Positions 7,679-16,377 of a DNA stretch of 64,000 nucleotides are shown in pieces. The stretch is taken from positions 1 through 64,000 of the forward strand of contig NZ_KB235935.1 in NCBI RefSeq assembly GCF_000332315.1. Reading direction: 5' to 3'. The notes beneath the pieces were generated by a model that ran no database searches, was not told the DNA's origin, and saw nothing but the letters and a program-made list of their open reading frames with translations. Made by a program: the position numbers and the translations under genes. Within the stretch, counting starts at the first letter, position 1. Every line of letters starts with the position of its first letter. The stretch is from Prochlorothrix hollandica PCC 9006 = CALU 1027. Its GTDB lineage: Bacteria; Cyanobacteriota; Cyanobacteriia; Prochlorotrichales; Prochlorotrichaceae.

Positions 7679-8542
7679 CTATTGCCCACGACAGTGGCCC
7701 TCCCCCACATGGGCCAAGTTGGGCAAAATAGCATCGATCTGGGCGACCTGGGGGGGCGTGAGTTGCTGCCGCAGGGCCGTTTCATTGAGATCCAGTTGAT
7801 TCGTTTGGGCGATCGCCCCCAGGGGTTCAAACCCCAACGCCCCCTGGTTAATCTCCTCCTCTGGCGGCAACGTACCATCCCCAAACAGATGATCAAAATG
7901 GAGCGTCATTTCCAAATCCGCCGTTTGACCCGGCCTGACCAACCCCTTGCGATCGTCCCCCACATAATCCCCACAGATAAAGTCAAAGGTCTGTTCAAAC
8001 TGGAGATTAAACGCCACCTGGCGATCGCCCTTAGTCGCCGTCCCCCGTAACACCAGGGGATAGGGATCCGGTGCCCCTGGCGGAGGTGGCATCACGGACC
8101 AAGCCAAGGCATTAAAGTGACCCTCTGGGGCGGCGATCGATCCCACCAGAATCGGATCAGCCAGAGTATCCCCCGCCGCCAAATCCACCGGGGGCGGATC
8201 CGGAAACGAGACCTGTTGCTGAATCTGGGGCGGATTGGCCTGGTGGGCTTCAAAGGGGGGATCGGTTTGATACGCCGTGATCCGACCCAAGGTCACCACC
8301 ACCTGATCAAAGTCCACCTGCCAACCATCAGCGCTCAGCAGTCCTTGGCGCACGAAATCCTCCCCATTGGCCCGAACCTCCAGGGTGCCTAGGGCTAAGG
8401 GGGTCTCAGGGGAAGCTGGATCGATCGTGGGCTGGGCATCGGGCACTGAAGCCTGAAAACCTTGGCAACTGGTGGCTAAAGACCAGAGCATCAGCCCTCC
8501 CATCGTCCACACCCCTTGGGGAAACCATTGGTCGTTAATCAT
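7679..8542 (-). CDS. Uncharacterised putative lipoprotein
   Basis: 287 residues. A short N-terminal hydrophobic segment (VWTMGGLMLWSLATSC) ends in a lipobox-like SLATSC with Cys26, suggesting lipid anchoring. The body contains the conserved-looking stretch ADGWQVDFDQVVVTLGRITAYQTDPP (about 70-95, central part shown) and FICGDYVGDDRKG, which suggest a beta-rich extracytoplasmic domain. I do not recognise a named family and assign no function. It is monocistronic, with the MITE-laden region upstream (8543-8990) and repeats downstream. Start is the first ATG in the frame; a second in-frame Met (WTMGG) cannot be excluded. Confidence 0.7.
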   Translation of the reverse strand: MINDQWFPQGVWTMGGLMLWSLATSCQGFQASVPDAQPTIDPASPETPLALGTLEVRANGEDFVRQGLLSADGWQVDFDQVVVTLGRITAYQTDPPFEAHQANPPQIQQQVSFPDPPPVDLAAGDTLADPILVGSIAAPEGHFNALAWSVMPPPPGAPDPYPLVLRGTATKGDRQVAFNLQFEQTFDFICGDYVGDDRKGLVRPGQTADLEMTLHFDHLFGDGTLPPEEEINQGALGFEPLGAIAQTNQLDLNETALRQQLTPPQVAQIDAILPNLAHVGEGHCRGQ

Positions 8543-8609
8543 AATATCTACGGCAAATGTCTACGGGAAATATCTACGGCAAATGTCTACGGGAAATATC
8601 TACGGGAAA
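8543..8609. repeat. 13-bp tandem array (ATATCTACGGGAA / ATGTCTACGGCAA)
   Basis: About five alternating 13-bp units lie in the 5' flank of the lipoprotein gene. The array resumes after each of two inserted MITEs (8713-8732 and 8830-8850), so both elements landed inside an existing array. This makes their target duplications readable (see the two MITE entries that follow). Confidence 0.75.
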
Positions 8610-8611
8610 TA

Positions 8612-8710
8612 CAGCAACCCTAAATCAGTTGTAAGGATCTCGACGGCTGAAACCCTTGGTGTGGTGTGCCCCCGGAGGGGGCACACCACACGACCCATTT
8701 AGGACTGCTG
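8612..8710. mobile_element. MITE family 1 (~99 bp, TA target duplication)
   Basis: Inserted in the 13-bp array with TA on both sides (8610-8611 and 8711-8712). Ends are CAGCAACCCTAAATCAG and CATTTAGGACTGCTG, imperfect terminal inverted repeats when read with the TA. The middle is a GGTGTGGTGTGCCCCCGGAG palindrome. TA duplication suggests mobilisation by an IS630/Tc1-mariner-type transposase, none of which is in the window. Other copies: 18332, 30429 (inverted), 30940, 36969 (decayed) and 63754. Confidence 0.85.
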
Positions 8711-8732
8711 TATCTACGGGAAATATCTACGG

Positions 8733-8829
8733 AGCACCTCGATTAATTGGGTTGGGCGGCGAAGCCGCCCGCCACAACCCCTATTCTTGCGTTGGTACAG
8801 GGGCGAGAATTTGGATTTTTCGAGGTGCC
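8733..8829. mobile_element. MITE family 2 (~97 bp, 6-bp target duplication)
   Basis: Inverted copy. Ends AGCACCTCGA and TCGAGGTGCC; flanked by CTACGG on both sides (8727-8732 and 8830-8835), which in the surrounding array occurs once per unit. The interior includes GGGCGGCGAAGCCGCCCGCC, a strong hairpin. Other copies at 11705, 12688 and 41051, and a lone end at 54061. Confidence 0.85.
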
Positions 8830-8999
8830 CTACGGCAAATGTCTACGGATAGCAAAATCTGGGTAGTGATCTAAACGTAGTGAAGTCGTCACGATACGAC
8901 AAGGGTTACAGCCCATCTTATCTTCTCACTACCTAAACAGCACTACCAAAATCTGAACGCTACCTCACAATTAATCGAGGTCCCCCCCCACAAATCAGT

Positions 9000-9386
9000 T
9001 TAGCCAAAACAGGAAATCTGGGACTTGGACGCTTGCCAGACCTTATGAATCAGAAATTCAGTGCGATCGCTAAAAACCGTGAAAAATAGACCTTCATCCG
9101 CCGTGGCTGTCGCCGCCAACCAGGTTCCCGTCACCGTTAATTCCACCAACCCCTCATCCACCGACGCAATGGTTAAACGCTGGCTTTCCTCCAGGGGTAA
9201 GGACAGTTCCAAATTCAACAGCTCTTCGGTGTGGGCCGGGATCAGAAACGACGCTTTCCCCGGTTCCAAGTGCAGGGTTTGGCCAAACCGCAACGCCAAG
9301 GCCACCCGCTGAGTCACCAAAACTTCCAGGGGAGCCGCCACCCGTTCCAGGTGGAATCCCGTTTCCGTGTAAATCAATTTCAACAT
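9000..9386 (-). CDS. Conserved cyanobacterial hypothetical protein
   Basis: 128 residues starting MLKLIYTETGFHLERV. The opening resembles a small protein family I recall from many cyanobacteria (MLKLTYTExxFHLE... W.T.RV.LALR.G); no function is known to me. No signal peptide or membrane span; beta-rich with SLPLEESQRLTIASVDEGLVEL-type alternation. The downstream side (8850-8999) carries no gene; the upstream 400 bp carries short tandem repeats. Single gene, no operon partner visible. Confidence 0.7.
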   Translation of the reverse strand: MLKLIYTETGFHLERVAAPLEVLVTQRVALALRFGQTLHLEPGKASFLIPAHTEELLNLELSLPLEESQRLTIASVDEGLVELTVTGTWLAATATADEGLFFTVFSDRTEFLIHKVWQASKSQISCFG

Positions 9387-10150
9387 GACCTGGAAAACTC
9401 CTCCAAAAAATAACCCCCACTACCCAAGGGCAGCGGGGGCGACGCTGACAACCTGCCACTGGGGACAGGCTCAGCCTTGCCTAGGTCAGTCCGGGAGACT
9501 CCCTAAACCGCCCGCCGAGATGGGATCGATGTGGACCCATAGCCATCCCCCAGTGATTTAACCAGTGATTTAACCAGTGATTTAACCAGTGATTTAACAA
9601 CACCATCCCGTGAACGCCCATGACCAAACTACGGCCTGAACGGGGGTGCTCCACGGGCAGCAACGGGGACAGGAAGTCCTGCTTAATCATGGTAAGCCAG
9701 ACCCCCTGAAATCGTCCTGAGAAAGAATAGACTGGGGGAGCGATCGGGGTCTTCAAAGACAGAAATGCAGGGAGTCACCATGAGTACCAGGGGAATAAAT
9801 GACCAAACGCAACGAAACTGCTCAAGGCGATCAACCTCAGCCGGGACAGTGGGGCACTCCGCACCCCACCCTGCCGTTAATCTTGTTCTGCTGTCAGCGG
9901 TAAGCCCGACTAAAACCCGAAACCAAAAGACCGCAGCGATGAACCGCTATCAAAATCAGATGGAGTCATATTACATAGTGTAGTATAGGTTTGTCTAGAT
10001 TTTGTCTAGATCAAGGCTGCGATCGCTCACCACGACTCAGCCAGCATTAGCCCTCGATCGGCAGTAAATGCAGCCGTAAATGCAGCCGTAAATGCAGCAG
10101 CCGATCGCCGCCAGATCAGACTAGCCCATGTCATCCTTCAGGAGATCCCC
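9387..10150. other. Repeat-bearing intergenic region
   Basis: No convincing gene. It contains a 12-bp tandem array CAGTGATTTAAC x4 (about 9550-9600), a diverged copy of the ATCAACTTAAG/CCGGGACAGTGGGG palindrome (about 9829-9906), and AGCCGTAAATGC repeats (10063-10103) just ahead of the RHH-like gene. A frame at 9765-9983 overlaps the palindrome and is judged spurious. Confidence 0.55.
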
Positions 10151-10522
10151 ATGAACACCCCTAAACGCCTTTCCACCTCAGAAATGCAGGTCACCAGCAT
10201 CCGCCTGGAATCGGAACTGAAAGAGCGCCTCAGAGACCTGTCCGGCGACCAAGGGTATCAAATTCTGATCCGCAAGGTGCTGTGGGATTATGTGGAACGT
10301 CACGGGGACGATCGCTTTCGCCGTTGTCTCCCCTCAGAAATTCGCCTCACTACCCCGGCCACAGCCCAGCGGGAAGAGTCCTGCGCCATCACCGGCCAAA
10401 CCATAGCCCCCCAGGAATCGATGCTTTTGGGCTGGACTAATTTAGGGGAATGGGTTCCCCTCAGCCTCCATAGTCTGTCAGCCCCTGCCCTTTCCCGTTG
10501 CTCGGAAGCCTTGGAGGTCTAA
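10151..10522 (+). CDS. RHH-like putative DNA-binding protein
   Basis: 123 residues. Residues about 10-55 (MQVTSIRLESELKERLRDL, then QGYQILIRKVLWDYVERH) have the beta-strand/helix/helix pattern of ribbon-helix-helix (CopG/MetJ-type) regulators: alternating T-I-L residues followed by two helices. The C-terminal half contains two Cys (EESCAITGQTIAPQES and SRCSEALEV) but no full zinc motif. I recall similar conserved cyanobacterial proteins of unknown target. ATG preceded by AGGAGATCCCC, a good ribosome binding site. Followed by the methyltransferase gene 118 bp downstream in the same direction. Confidence 0.65.
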   Translation: MNTPKRLSTSEMQVTSIRLESELKERLRDLSGDQGYQILIRKVLWDYVERHGDDRFRRCLPSEIRLTTPATAQREESCAITGQTIAPQESMLLGWTNLGEWVPLSLHSLSAPALSRCSEALEV

Positions 10523-10640
10523 AACCTCAGCCAGACCGGGGAAACAGAAACCTAGGGCGTAACGCCTACGGTTCAATATAATGGCCGGTCTATTCCCTGT
10601 CGGTCTTTCAGAACTCTTTTTGTCATTTCTCTCCTTAGGC

Positions 10641-11618
10641 ATGGTTAAATCTACCCCCGTTGTACCCCCTCCCAAACAAAAGCCGGACTGGGCCGGAGAA
10701 GACTGGCTCTCCCGTGGTGTCAATCTTCTGATCCAAACCAAACCCCTCTATAACCTGATGAAGCACCAGGCCCGCCAGGTTTTGATTAAAACCGCTGAAA
10801 AAAAAGGCGTGCCCTGGCGAGAAAAGGCCCAGACCTTAGCGAAGTCTGGGGTGCTCGATCGCCTAGAAGCCATGACTAACCCCGCGATCGTCTATCCCGA
10901 CTATTACAAGGTGCCCTTCCATGCCTACGATGAGGGCAACCTGTGCTGGCCTGCGGCCTTTGAAGCAGAATCCGCCACCTATGCCATGGGTCTGCGGGTC
11001 TGGACCCAAACCGATCTCTCCGCAGCAGAAGCCCAACACCGCCTGCGCCACAGCTTCCACCAAGCCCTGGAACCCCATTTGCCGGAGGTGGTGCGGGATG
11101 TCTTAGATGTGGGCTGCTCCGTGGGGTTATCGACCCGAACCCTCCACCAGTATTGCCAGGAACGCCAAAGCCAGACGGTGCGCACCGTGGGTCTCGACTT
11201 ATCCCCCTATATGCTGACGGTGGCCCAGGAGCTAGACACCGAGAACAGCATTGACCAGTGGATCCATGGCCTTGCTGAACAGACCGGGCTACCGGATCAG
11301 TCCTTTGATGTGGTGACGCTACAGTTTGTGATCCATGAATTACCGCGCGAGGCCAGCACCGCCATTTTCCAAGAATGTTGGCGACTCCTACGGCCCGGTG
11401 GCTGCTTGGCCCTGGTGGACAATAACCCCAAGTCGGCAGTGATCCAAAATCTGCCCCCGGTGCTGTTCACCCTCATGAAAAGTACGGAACCCTGGAGTGA
11501 TGACTATTACACCTTTGATGTGGAGGAGGCGCTGCAAACGGTGGGATTTACGGAACCGGTGACGGTGCCCAGTGATCCCCGCCACCGAACGATCACAGCC
11601 CTAAAACCCCAGGCTTAA
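10641..11618 (+). CDS. Class I SAM-dependent methyltransferase
   Basis: 325 residues. Motif I is VLDVGCSVGLSTR (about 150-162), followed by VGLDLSPYML (acidic residue binding the SAM ribose), FDVVTLQFVIHELP (motif IV region) and LRPGGCLALVDNNP, a typical Methyltransf_11/25 core. The N-terminal ~120 residues (PLYNLMKHQARQVLIKTAEKKG, YPDYYKVPFHAYDEGNLCW) form a conserved extension seen in cyanobacterial and plastid methyltransferases of unknown substrate. The ATG at 10641 was chosen over an upstream in-frame codon at 10581. The 3' end is part of a perfect 14-bp duplication (11602-11615 and 11616-11629) that contains the TAA stop. Confidence 0.85.
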   Translation: MVKSTPVVPPPKQKPDWAGEDWLSRGVNLLIQTKPLYNLMKHQARQVLIKTAEKKGVPWREKAQTLAKSGVLDRLEAMTNPAIVYPDYYKVPFHAYDEGNLCWPAAFEAESATYAMGLRVWTQTDLSAAEAQHRLRHSFHQALEPHLPEVVRDVLDVGCSVGLSTRTLHQYCQERQSQTVRTVGLDLSPYMLTVAQELDTENSIDQWIHGLAEQTGLPDQSFDVVTLQFVIHELPREASTAIFQECWRLLRPGGCLALVDNNPKSAVIQNLPPVLFTLMKSTEPWSDDYYTFDVEEALQTVGFTEPVTVPSDPRHRTITALKPQA

Positions 11619-11632
11619 AACCCCAGGCTCTC

Positions 11633-11691
11633 CTGAGTTGATGGTGGGGGCGCGGATCGCCCCACTGTCCCGGCTTAAGTTGATACCCAAC
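11633..11691. repeat. Palindromic repeat family 3, partial copy
   Basis: GGGGGCGCGGATCGCCCCACTGTCCCGGCTTAAGTTGATACCC-like end of the ~80-bp palindromic family (see 12887-12968). It lies between the methyltransferase stop and MITE family 2. Confidence 0.7.
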
Positions 11692-11704
11692 AAGACCCCT
11701 AAAG

Positions 11705-11798
11705 GGCACCTCGAAAAATCCAAATTCTCGCCCCTGTGCCAACGCAAGAATAGGGGTTGTGGCGGGCGGCTCCGCCCAACCCAATTAATCGAGGTTCC
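11705..11798. mobile_element. MITE family 2 copy abutting the tyrA stop codon
   Basis: Ends GGCACCTCGA and TCGAGGTTCC. Flanks are CTAAAG at 11699-11704 and CTAAAG at 11799-11804, a 6-bp target duplication. The CTA of the right-hand copy is the tyrA TAG stop read on the minus strand, so the element sits directly after the gene. Confidence 0.85.
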
Positions 11799-12635
11799 CT
11801 AAAGAAACTGGGGGCGGGAGGATTGGGTTTGCTGGAGAAATGCGGCCAACGCCGCCCAGTCTTCCTGCTCCACCCAGGTTTTGACCTGGCCGAGGGTGTC
11901 TTGGTAGCGATCGAGGCTCGCCAGCACAGCCTGCCGATTATAGCGAGCCATCAACACCCCCAAATCGGGACTGCCTCCCCCCACGCGGCTGGTGTCCCGA
12001 AACCCTGAACTAGCTAAATGGTGGGCCAAGGTTTGCACCTGGGGATCCGGTTCCTGCAAACAGGATCCAATTAAACTGGCGCTCACCAGCACCGGCACAT
12101 GGGAAATCCAAGCCACCGCGCGATCGTGGGCCGCAGCGGGGCAGGTATAGAGATCCGCTTGCAGTGCCTTCACCAGGGTGGTCATTTGGAACAATGCCCC
12201 ATTAGTGGTGGCGGCGGTGGGGGTCAGCACATAGGGATTACCCGTAAATAACCCCCGCTGGGCCACCTCCAAGCCACGTTCCGCCTTACCGGCCATGGGG
12301 TGTCCCCCGATGAAATTAGGCCACAGCGGCTCTAGGGCAGCGACAATCTCTGCCTTGGCGGATCCCACGTCGGTTAAAACAGCCTGGGGCGAGAGATGGG
12401 GAATTAAGGCTTGGGCCACGGGCACCAGATGGTCCAAGGGCGTACACAAGAAAACCACCTCAGCCTGGGCTAAGGACTCCAAAGACACACTGGCGGTTTG
12501 CACAATTCCCAGGGCCACAGCCCGATCGCAGGTGTCCTGTCGCCGACTGACCCCCACCACCCCATGGCCTAGAGCCTGCAAGTCTAACCCCAAGGATCCC
12601 CCAATCAGACCCAAGCCCACAATGCCAATATTCAT
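11799..12635 (-). CDS. tyrA: Arogenate/prephenate dehydrogenase TyrA
   Basis: 278 residues, the usual length of cyanobacterial TyrA, which mostly act as NADP-dependent arogenate dehydrogenases making tyrosine. Seen: Rossmann loop GLGLIGGSLG (7-16), SRR after beta-2 (consistent with NADP preference), LCTPLDHL, LTDVGSAKAEI, the catalytic-type His in GGHPMAGKAERG, then the helical dimer domain with DRAVAWISHVPVLVSASL, SSGFRDTSRVGGGSP and MARYNRQAV. Substrate choice (arogenate or prephenate) is inferred from the clade, not from residues. The stop TAG coincides with a MITE target site. Upstream lies a 15-bp tandem array and another MITE copy. Confidence 0.93.
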   Translation of the reverse strand: MNIGIVGLGLIGGSLGLDLQALGHGVVGVSRRQDTCDRAVALGIVQTASVSLESLAQAEVVFLCTPLDHLVPVAQALIPHLSPQAVLTDVGSAKAEIVAALEPLWPNFIGGHPMAGKAERGLEVAQRGLFTGNPYVLTPTAATTNGALFQMTTLVKALQADLYTCPAAAHDRAVAWISHVPVLVSASLIGSCLQEPDPQVQTLAHHLASSGFRDTSRVGGGSPDLGVLMARYNRQAVLASLDRYQDTLGQVKTWVEQEDWAALAAFLQQTQSSRPQFL

Positions 12636-12666
12636 GGTGCGATCGCGCTCCTACCCATTACAGATA

Positions 12667-12876
12667 CTCTCTAAACACATACTCTTGGACACCTCGAAAA
12701 ATCCAAATTATCGCCCCTGTAGCAACGCAAGACTAGGGGGTGTGGCGGGCGGCTTCGCCGCCCGCCCCGATTAATCGAGGTGCCCTCTCTAAACACATAC
12801 TCTCTAAACACATACTCTCTAAACACATACTCTCTAAACACATACTCTCTAAACACATACTCTCTAAACTACTCTG
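12667..12876. repeat. 15-bp tandem array split by a MITE
   Basis: Unit TCTCTAAACACATAC. One copy lies at 12667-12686 and about six more run from 12786 to 12876; family-2 MITE 12688-12784 separates them. It lies in the 5' flank of tyrA (minus strand). Confidence 0.85.
12688..12784. mobile_element. MITE family 2 copy inside a tandem array
   Basis: Ends GACACCTCGA and TCGAGGTGCC. Left flank CTCTTG, right flank CTCTCT: the expected 6-bp duplication with two later substitutions, as shown by the array consensus CTCTCT. The interior hairpin GGCGGGCGGCTTCGCCGCCC is intact. Confidence 0.8.
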
Positions 12877-12886
12877 CCTGAGAACC

Positions 12887-12968
12887 GGGTATCAACTTAA
12901 GCCGGGACAGTGGGGCGCGGAGCGCCCCACTGTCCCGTTAATCTTGTCCCGCTTTAAGCGGGAACCCT
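12887..12968. repeat. Palindromic repeat family 3, complete copy
   Basis: Runs from GGGTATCAACTTAAGCCGGG to CGCTTTAAGCGGGAACCC. The core GGGACAGTGGGGCGC/GCGCCCCACTGTCCC forms a near-perfect stem and a second stem CCCGCTTTAAGCGGG follows. Other copies: ~9829 (diverged), 11633 (partial), 15335, 26187 and 40949. It can fold in RNA on either strand and could act as a bidirectional terminator; function unproven. Confidence 0.85.
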
Positions 12969-13179
12969 GAGAACCGTTACCCGAACCAAACCATACCCAA
13001 CAACACCCACGCCTCCTCCCAGCACCCCCCAACCCTGAGGCCAGACTCCGGGGACAAGCACCGGCAACACACCGGCAACGCACCAGCCGCCCGAAACGTA
13101 AAGGGCTGTATTACGCTGGAGAAGACTGGGGTTCGCCCCGCCGCCCTCCTCCATCTTGCCCCTTACCCCTGCCCCCCCT

Positions 13180-14730
13180 GTGCTTGAAGTTGAAGTCCAC
13201 CAACACCTCCGGGCCTTTTTGCGAGATCAAGGGGGACAACCCTGGCCCCACCATTTGACCTTGGCCCGGTTAGTGGCCCGTGCCTTGCGGTTGGGGCGCA
13301 GTTCCCTGATTCAATTGGGAACCGTGGGGGGCAATTCGTCCTATCGCGTGAGTTATTTAATGGCGGCCTTATTGTGGCCTAAAGGGGCGGTGGTAGTGGC
13401 CCCGGAAGCCACCCTACAGCAGATTATGGCCACGGACTTACCGCCCCTGCAACAGTGGCTCCCCCACCAGAAACCAGTCCACCGGGGCGATCGCTGGCCC
13501 GATCCCCAGTTCACCGGCCTGCTCCTGACCACCCCCGCCGCCTGGTTAGCCCCCCCAGACCCTGGGAACCCAGCTTTTCCGCCCCAAATCCCCACCTTCA
13601 TCGAAGGGGCCGATGACCTAGAGCAATGGTTTATTGACTACCACACCCTGGGGCTGCAGCCCCAGGACTGGCTGCTGTTGACCTTAGCCTATCCCCAATG
13701 GGCCGATCGGGTGCGGGATGTGCAAGTGCGCCTCACCCATACCCTGTTCCACCGCCCCCCTAATCTCTATGGCTGCTGTCTCCTGGATGCCTATGAACGG
13801 GTTGTATTGCAGGAACTGTTGGGCCATCTGCAACTGTCCAGCCCCACCCTGACCCTGCCGGAACCCTGGCACCGCTTCCAAACAGCCCTCAGCCAAGGCC
13901 AAGGCATGGCTCTGGCCCACCTCGATCGCGCCCAAGGCAGCTTTCGCCTGGAATGGTCTCCCCTCAACATTGCCGACAGCCTTGGCGATCGCTGGAACCA
14001 ACAGCCCGTGGTGCTGCTGCGGGAGACCGTGGCCAATGTCACCCAAACCGCCATCAGCAAAGGCCGTCTGGGGCTGAATGATGTCACCATTGTTAAATTT
14101 GGCCTCGATCGCCACACTGAACAGGTCCGGCTCTATCTCCCAGACCACCTGCCCCTGCCCAACACCTCCTACTTTTACCCCGCCCTCTTGGTGGAATTGC
14201 GCCGCCTCCTGACCCTCAGCGCCACATCCCCCGGCTTCGCTGTGGTTTTGATCAACGATCGCCCCCTCCAAAGCCAAGTGGGAGCAACCCTCGCCGCTGA
14301 GTTTGGCTCACGGGTGCAAATCGAACGCCTGAACCACCCCAACCCCCCTGGATCCGACCCTAACCCCGGTATCCTGGTCAGTGGTTGGGACTTCTGGCGA
14401 CAACACCAGCAGCAACTGCCCAACCCCCAGCTTTTGGTCATGGCCACCTTGCCGTTGCCCTCCCTGGAGGATCCAAGGGTGGCAGGACGGGTGGCCTACC
14501 ACAAACAACGGGGCCAAGATTGGTTCCACTGCTACCTGTTGCCCCATGCCTTAGTGGAAATTCAGCGGGCGATCGCCCCAGTTCGCCGATCCCAAGGTGT
14601 TTTGGCCCTCTTAGATCTACGGGTTTTGCACCGCAGTTATGGTCAACAGATCTTAACAACCCTCAGTCCCATGGCCCGCCTCGGTTATCTGGATCCTAGT
14701 CTATTTACCCCGCAAAACTGTTTAGTTTAA
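13180..14730 (+). CDS. Cyanobacterial helicase-like protein (DinG/Rad3-type C-terminal domain)
   Basis: About 516 residues. The opening VEVHQHLRAFLRDQGGQPWPHHLTLARLVARALRLGRS, together with FIEGADDLEQWF (central) and the C-terminal ILVSGWDFWRQHQ ... MATLPLPSLEDPRVAGRVAY ... YLLPHALVEIQRAIAPVRRSQGVLALLDLRV, matches proteins annotated in cyanobacteria as helicase C-terminal domain proteins. The C-terminal part resembles the second RecA domain of Rad3/DinG helicases (the QR..G..IR-like segment is AIAPVRRSQG). The Walker A region is degenerate (QLGTVGGNSSYR has no GKT/S), so ATPase activity is doubtful. The GTG at 13180 was preferred to a TTG at 13156 because the conserved N-terminus starts there. 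No operon partner. Confidence 0.65.
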   Translation: MLEVEVHQHLRAFLRDQGGQPWPHHLTLARLVARALRLGRSSLIQLGTVGGNSSYRVSYLMAALLWPKGAVVVAPEATLQQIMATDLPPLQQWLPHQKPVHRGDRWPDPQFTGLLLTTPAAWLAPPDPGNPAFPPQIPTFIEGADDLEQWFIDYHTLGLQPQDWLLLTLAYPQWADRVRDVQVRLTHTLFHRPPNLYGCCLLDAYERVVLQELLGHLQLSSPTLTLPEPWHRFQTALSQGQGMALAHLDRAQGSFRLEWSPLNIADSLGDRWNQQPVVLLRETVANVTQTAISKGRLGLNDVTIVKFGLDRHTEQVRLYLPDHLPLPNTSYFYPALLVELRRLLTLSATSPGFAVVLINDRPLQSQVGATLAAEFGSRVQIERLNHPNPPGSDPNPGILVSGWDFWRQHQQQLPNPQLLVMATLPLPSLEDPRVAGRVAYHKQRGQDWFHCYLLPHALVEIQRAIAPVRRSQGVLALLDLRVLHRSYGQQILTTLSPMARLGYLDPSLFTPQNCLV

Positions 14731-14997
14731 TCCCATTTATCGCTGATCCCCGTCGTAGACCTGGGATCGATCGTCGCCATGATTTTCATGAAGAAGCGCG
14801 ACGACTTCAGGGAACGAACCCATTCCCTCAGTACCATACTGTAGCTAGTATCCTGGGCTAAACCGTACCCTCGGCTGAACCCAGAGATGCGCGATCGCGG
14901 CCACTGGCAAAAACTTCAGGCTCGATCGATGCACCGTCTCTGGTTGTGGGATAAGCTCTAACCTTAATCTCTTCGTTTTATAACCAAGGAGAATGCC

Positions 14998-15213
14998 ATG
15001 GGCGAAGCCAAACGTCGTAAGGAAACCCCAGAGGGGCGATCTGGTCAAGAATCCTATATCTTACCCTGGGTTCCCATCACCAAATCCCAATCAGAGCAGT
15101 TCATCAAAATCACCACCCGTGGCGCTTGGATTGGCATTGGTCTCTTATTAGCGACCTGGGTTACGATTCGGTTCATCGGTCCCAGCTTCGGCTGGTGGGA
15201 AATCGTGGGCTAG
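14998..15213 (+). CDS. DUF2839 small membrane protein
   Basis: 71 residues starting MGEAKRRKETPEG, with ILPWVPITKSQSEQF and one transmembrane segment (AWIGIGLLLATWVTIRFIG, about 43-62), then FGWWEIVG. This is the cyanobacterial DUF2839 family; function unknown. A clear ribosome site, AAGGAGA, lies 7 bp before the ATG. The last codons plus stop (GTGGGCTAG) are the first copy of a 14-bp tandem duplication, GTGGGCTAGACAGC, running from 15205 to about 15256. Confidence 0.88.
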   Translation: MGEAKRRKETPEGRSGQESYILPWVPITKSQSEQFIKITTRGAWIGIGLLLATWVTIRFIGPSFGWWEIVG

Positions 15214-15757
15214 ACAGCGTGGGCTAGACAGCGTGGGCTAAACAGCGTGGATTAGAGCTTGCCGGAACCAATCTTGCCGGAACCAATCTTGCCGGAACCA
15301 ATAACAATACCCCTGGCAACCCTAGTTCTGGGCTTACCGCTGCTAGCGGGACAAGATTAACGGGACAGTGGGGCACGGATCGCCCCCCTGTCCCGGCTTA
15401 AGTTGATACCCTAGTTCTGGGTTAGCGGGTTCGTTGCTAAAAGCCGGTTTATCCATAAACTGGGTATAATTACTCATTATGAATAAACCACAATACCTTG
15501 TCACCATCCCTCAGCCCCTGCCCCTGCCCCGTCCAACCCGTCCTTAACGCCACGGATCCCCAGCATCTATCCCCCAGCCCCCATGGGACGGTCTATCCCC
15601 AATGCTGGCTGTCCAGGTTCCGGGTCTTCCAGGCACGCTAGAGGGGAAACAGGCGCGACATCTTGATATCTGAGGGCAAGACCCCAGGTCTACCGATGGA
15701 TATTCCAAGAAAGACCCTTAAGAAAATGTAAAATAACTGGGTTACTGGAGAATTGTT
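15214..15757. other. Intergenic region with short tandem repeats and family-3 palindrome
   Basis: No gene seen. It contains the tail of the 14-bp duplication (to ~15256), three 15-bp units CTTGCCGGAACCAAT (15259-15302), and an inverted family-3 palindrome (about 15335-15411, GCGGGACAAGATTAACGGGA ... AAGTTGATACCC). 15412-15750 is unremarkable, apart from leading into the GTG of the DUF1815 gene. Confidence 0.6.
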
Positions 15758-16093
15758 GTGTTTGTTCGACTCGCAGATCAGCATCGTAGGTTTGTCCAAG
15801 ATTTGGTCATGAACCTGCAAGCCCTTGCCATTACCCTGGAGAACCAGGGCTATATGGCCTCCTGCTACACCTGTGGCGGGCAAATGAGTAGCGCCTCTTT
15901 CATGGTTAGCTTAGGTCAGGATCACCTGATCCGCTTTTTGGTATCGGATTATGGGGTGACCTGGACCGAGATGCGCGACGATCGAGAACTGATGAAACTG
16001 GAAGGGGACGAAGCCATTAGTCAGCTTCAGGAACTGGCCAATTTGGTCAAATACCAGGTCAAGCCAGCGGATTGTAACTTAGTGGCTGTTTAA
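15758..16093 (+). CDS. DUF1815 family protein
   Basis: 111 residues. It matches the cyanobacterial DUF1815 family nearly throughout: FVRLADQHRRFVQDLVMNLQ, ASCYTCGGQMSSASFMVSLG, LIRFLVSDYGVTWTEMRDDR and GDEAISQLQELANLVKYQ. Function unknown; small, soluble, with a CYTCG pair of cysteines. The start is a GTG at 15758 placed exactly where family members begin; no ATG is available there. Monocistronic. Confidence 0.9.
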   Translation: MFVRLADQHRRFVQDLVMNLQALAITLENQGYMASCYTCGGQMSSASFMVSLGQDHLIRFLVSDYGVTWTEMRDDRELMKLEGDEAISQLQELANLVKYQVKPADCNLVAV

Positions 16094-16119
16094 GCGATCG
16101 ACGGTTCAAACTACGGTTC

Positions 16120-16377
16120 AAACGTAACTATTCAGGGGGGGACGAAGTTAGTAGGGTTTCAGCTTACTGGGGAACCCTCGACCTCGGGTAGGGGTCGCGC
16201 CCCCGTGCCGACCCTCTTGGCGACCCACAACCGGGGCAACCACGGGGGGATTGCCCCTACCAAAATCGGTGAACCCACCCCAGTGAGATGGACCCTCTCA
16301 CATCGCCTAAGGTCTGTTGTCTAGAGCCTGAAACCCTCATTCTCCCGTGGCCCCCTGAATAATTACGGTTCAAACTA
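16120..16377 (-). repeat. Dispersed ~280-bp element (family 4), inverted copy
   Basis: Reverse complement of the element at 30553-30835: it reads GAACCCTCGACCTCGGGTAG, CCGACCCTCTTGGCGACCC, GGGGGGATTGCCCCTACC, then AGGTCTGTTGTCTAGAGCC and CCCCCTGAATAATTAC. One internal 58-bp unit only. Flanked on its right by ACGGTTCAAACT units (16370-16400). No credible protein. Confidence 0.8.
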
